Shown: positions 63,694-64,000 of the stretch, one piece after another | Numbering within the stretch: the stretch's first letter is position 1 | How the letters are laid out: every line of letters begins with the position of its first letter | NCBI GenBank assembly: GCA_003194525.1 | Contig: NBIV01000001.1 | Coordinates: forward strand, 806,001 to 870,000 | Source of the DNA: Gracilariopsis chorda | Lineage: Eukaryota > Rhodophyta > Florideophyceae > Gracilariales > Gracilariaceae | Length of the DNA: 64,000 bases | Direction of reading: 5' to 3' | Program-made: the position numbers and the translations under genes | Notes under the pieces: generated by a model | Seen by the model: only the letters and a program-made list of their open reading frames with translations | What the model was told of the DNA's origin: nothing | Databases searched by the model: none

Positions 63694-64000
63694 AAACCCT
63701 CTCCAAAAGACACAGCGTGTCTGCCAGTGTTCACAGACGCGTCTTTACAGCTTGTAATAGCAAAGTACCTGCACCACAACCTCGAAAGCCATCCGACATT
63801 CTATTGGCCATTCTGAAATGTGGTCTTCCTACCAAACTCTTTTCAGAGGAGGAAAAAATTACGGCTCAGAGCATTTTTGGGCTCACAGAATACAACACAC
63901 CCCTTATTAGACATGGGATGCAAGATTTTGTGGAACAATGTGTATCACTTCTTGCTCCATACTACCAAGAGCAAATCAATTTTATTGATAACCGCCCGTC
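63694..64000 (+). CDS. Open frame running off the window end (partial)
   Basis: At least 100 codons open with protein-like composition (KPSDILLAILKCGLPTKLF, SEEEKITAQSIFGL, YNTPLIRHGMQDFVEQC, LAPYYQEQINFI). There is no ATG at its beginning, so it is probably an internal exon or 5'-broken gene. Not recognised. Confidence 0.45.

Larger units (their letters stand above)
62939..64000. other. Right edge, outside the MULE
   Basis: Contains a C/A-rich direct-repeat patch (CTCCCCATACCCGCACCTCC-like, 63065-63125) and two coding-like fragments listed separately. Nothing else recognised. Confidence 0.4.

Noticed and set aside
1..64000. CRISPR array, bacterial operon or phage signals
   Set aside because: No regularly spaced repeats with unique spacers; genes have spliceosomal introns and eukaryotic architecture.

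Overview
The window is nuclear DNA of a photosynthetic eukaryote with compact, mostly intronless genes. Plastid-type genes (a tocopherol-cyclase-like enzyme, a nuclear SecE with a transit-peptide-like N terminus) sit beside ordinary eukaryotic genes (CDK11-type kinase, cyclin, SUMO protease, SKA1-like, DCAF4-like, FAM50/XAP5). The three introns I can place are short (79-106 nt, GT..AG). Gene-dense islands separated by nests of Copia, solo LTRs, Harbinger, Mutator-like and DDE_1 elements fit a red alga, possibly a florideophyte such as Chondrus. The organism is an inference; no rRNA or organelle marker confirms it.

Gene island 1 (1-28.5 kb): partial coiled-coil protein, SPRING/C12orf49-like membrane protein, CDK11-like kinase, an unrecognised protein, a shortened RHD3/Sey1-like GTPase, SecE, a DMT-family transporter (one frame break), an unusual protein joining a ferredoxin-reductase-like domain to a C-terminal J domain, FAM50/XAP5, M17 leucyl aminopeptidase, tocopherol-cyclase-like protein, cyclin, SKA1-like protein, GRAM-VASt membrane protein, ribosomal protein S19 and a Ulp1/SENP protease. 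Genes alternate strand with short shared promoters and tight tail-to-tail ends.

Repeat nest (28.5-52.9 kb): a PIF/Harbinger transposase with its convergent partner ORF; a degenerate reverse-transcriptase element, with a tyrosine recombinase upstream of its RT, split by a full-length 4.8-kb Copia element with 5-bp target duplication; a DDE_1 (pogo/Jerky-like) transposase pseudogene split by a solo LTR; three solo LTRs of one related family; a CXC-domain ORF; and an unidentified decayed ORF. Most of these coding regions are nearly intact but carry in-frame stops.

Gene island 2 (52.9-55.7 kb): a DCAF4-like WD40 protein and a plastid/membrane ankyrin protein. Then (56.0-62.9 kb) a Mutator-like element with ~330-bp terminal inverted repeats, carrying a C48 protease-like gene whose catalytic Cys is replaced and a decayed MULE transposase. 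The last kilobase holds open-frame fragments, one running off the window end.
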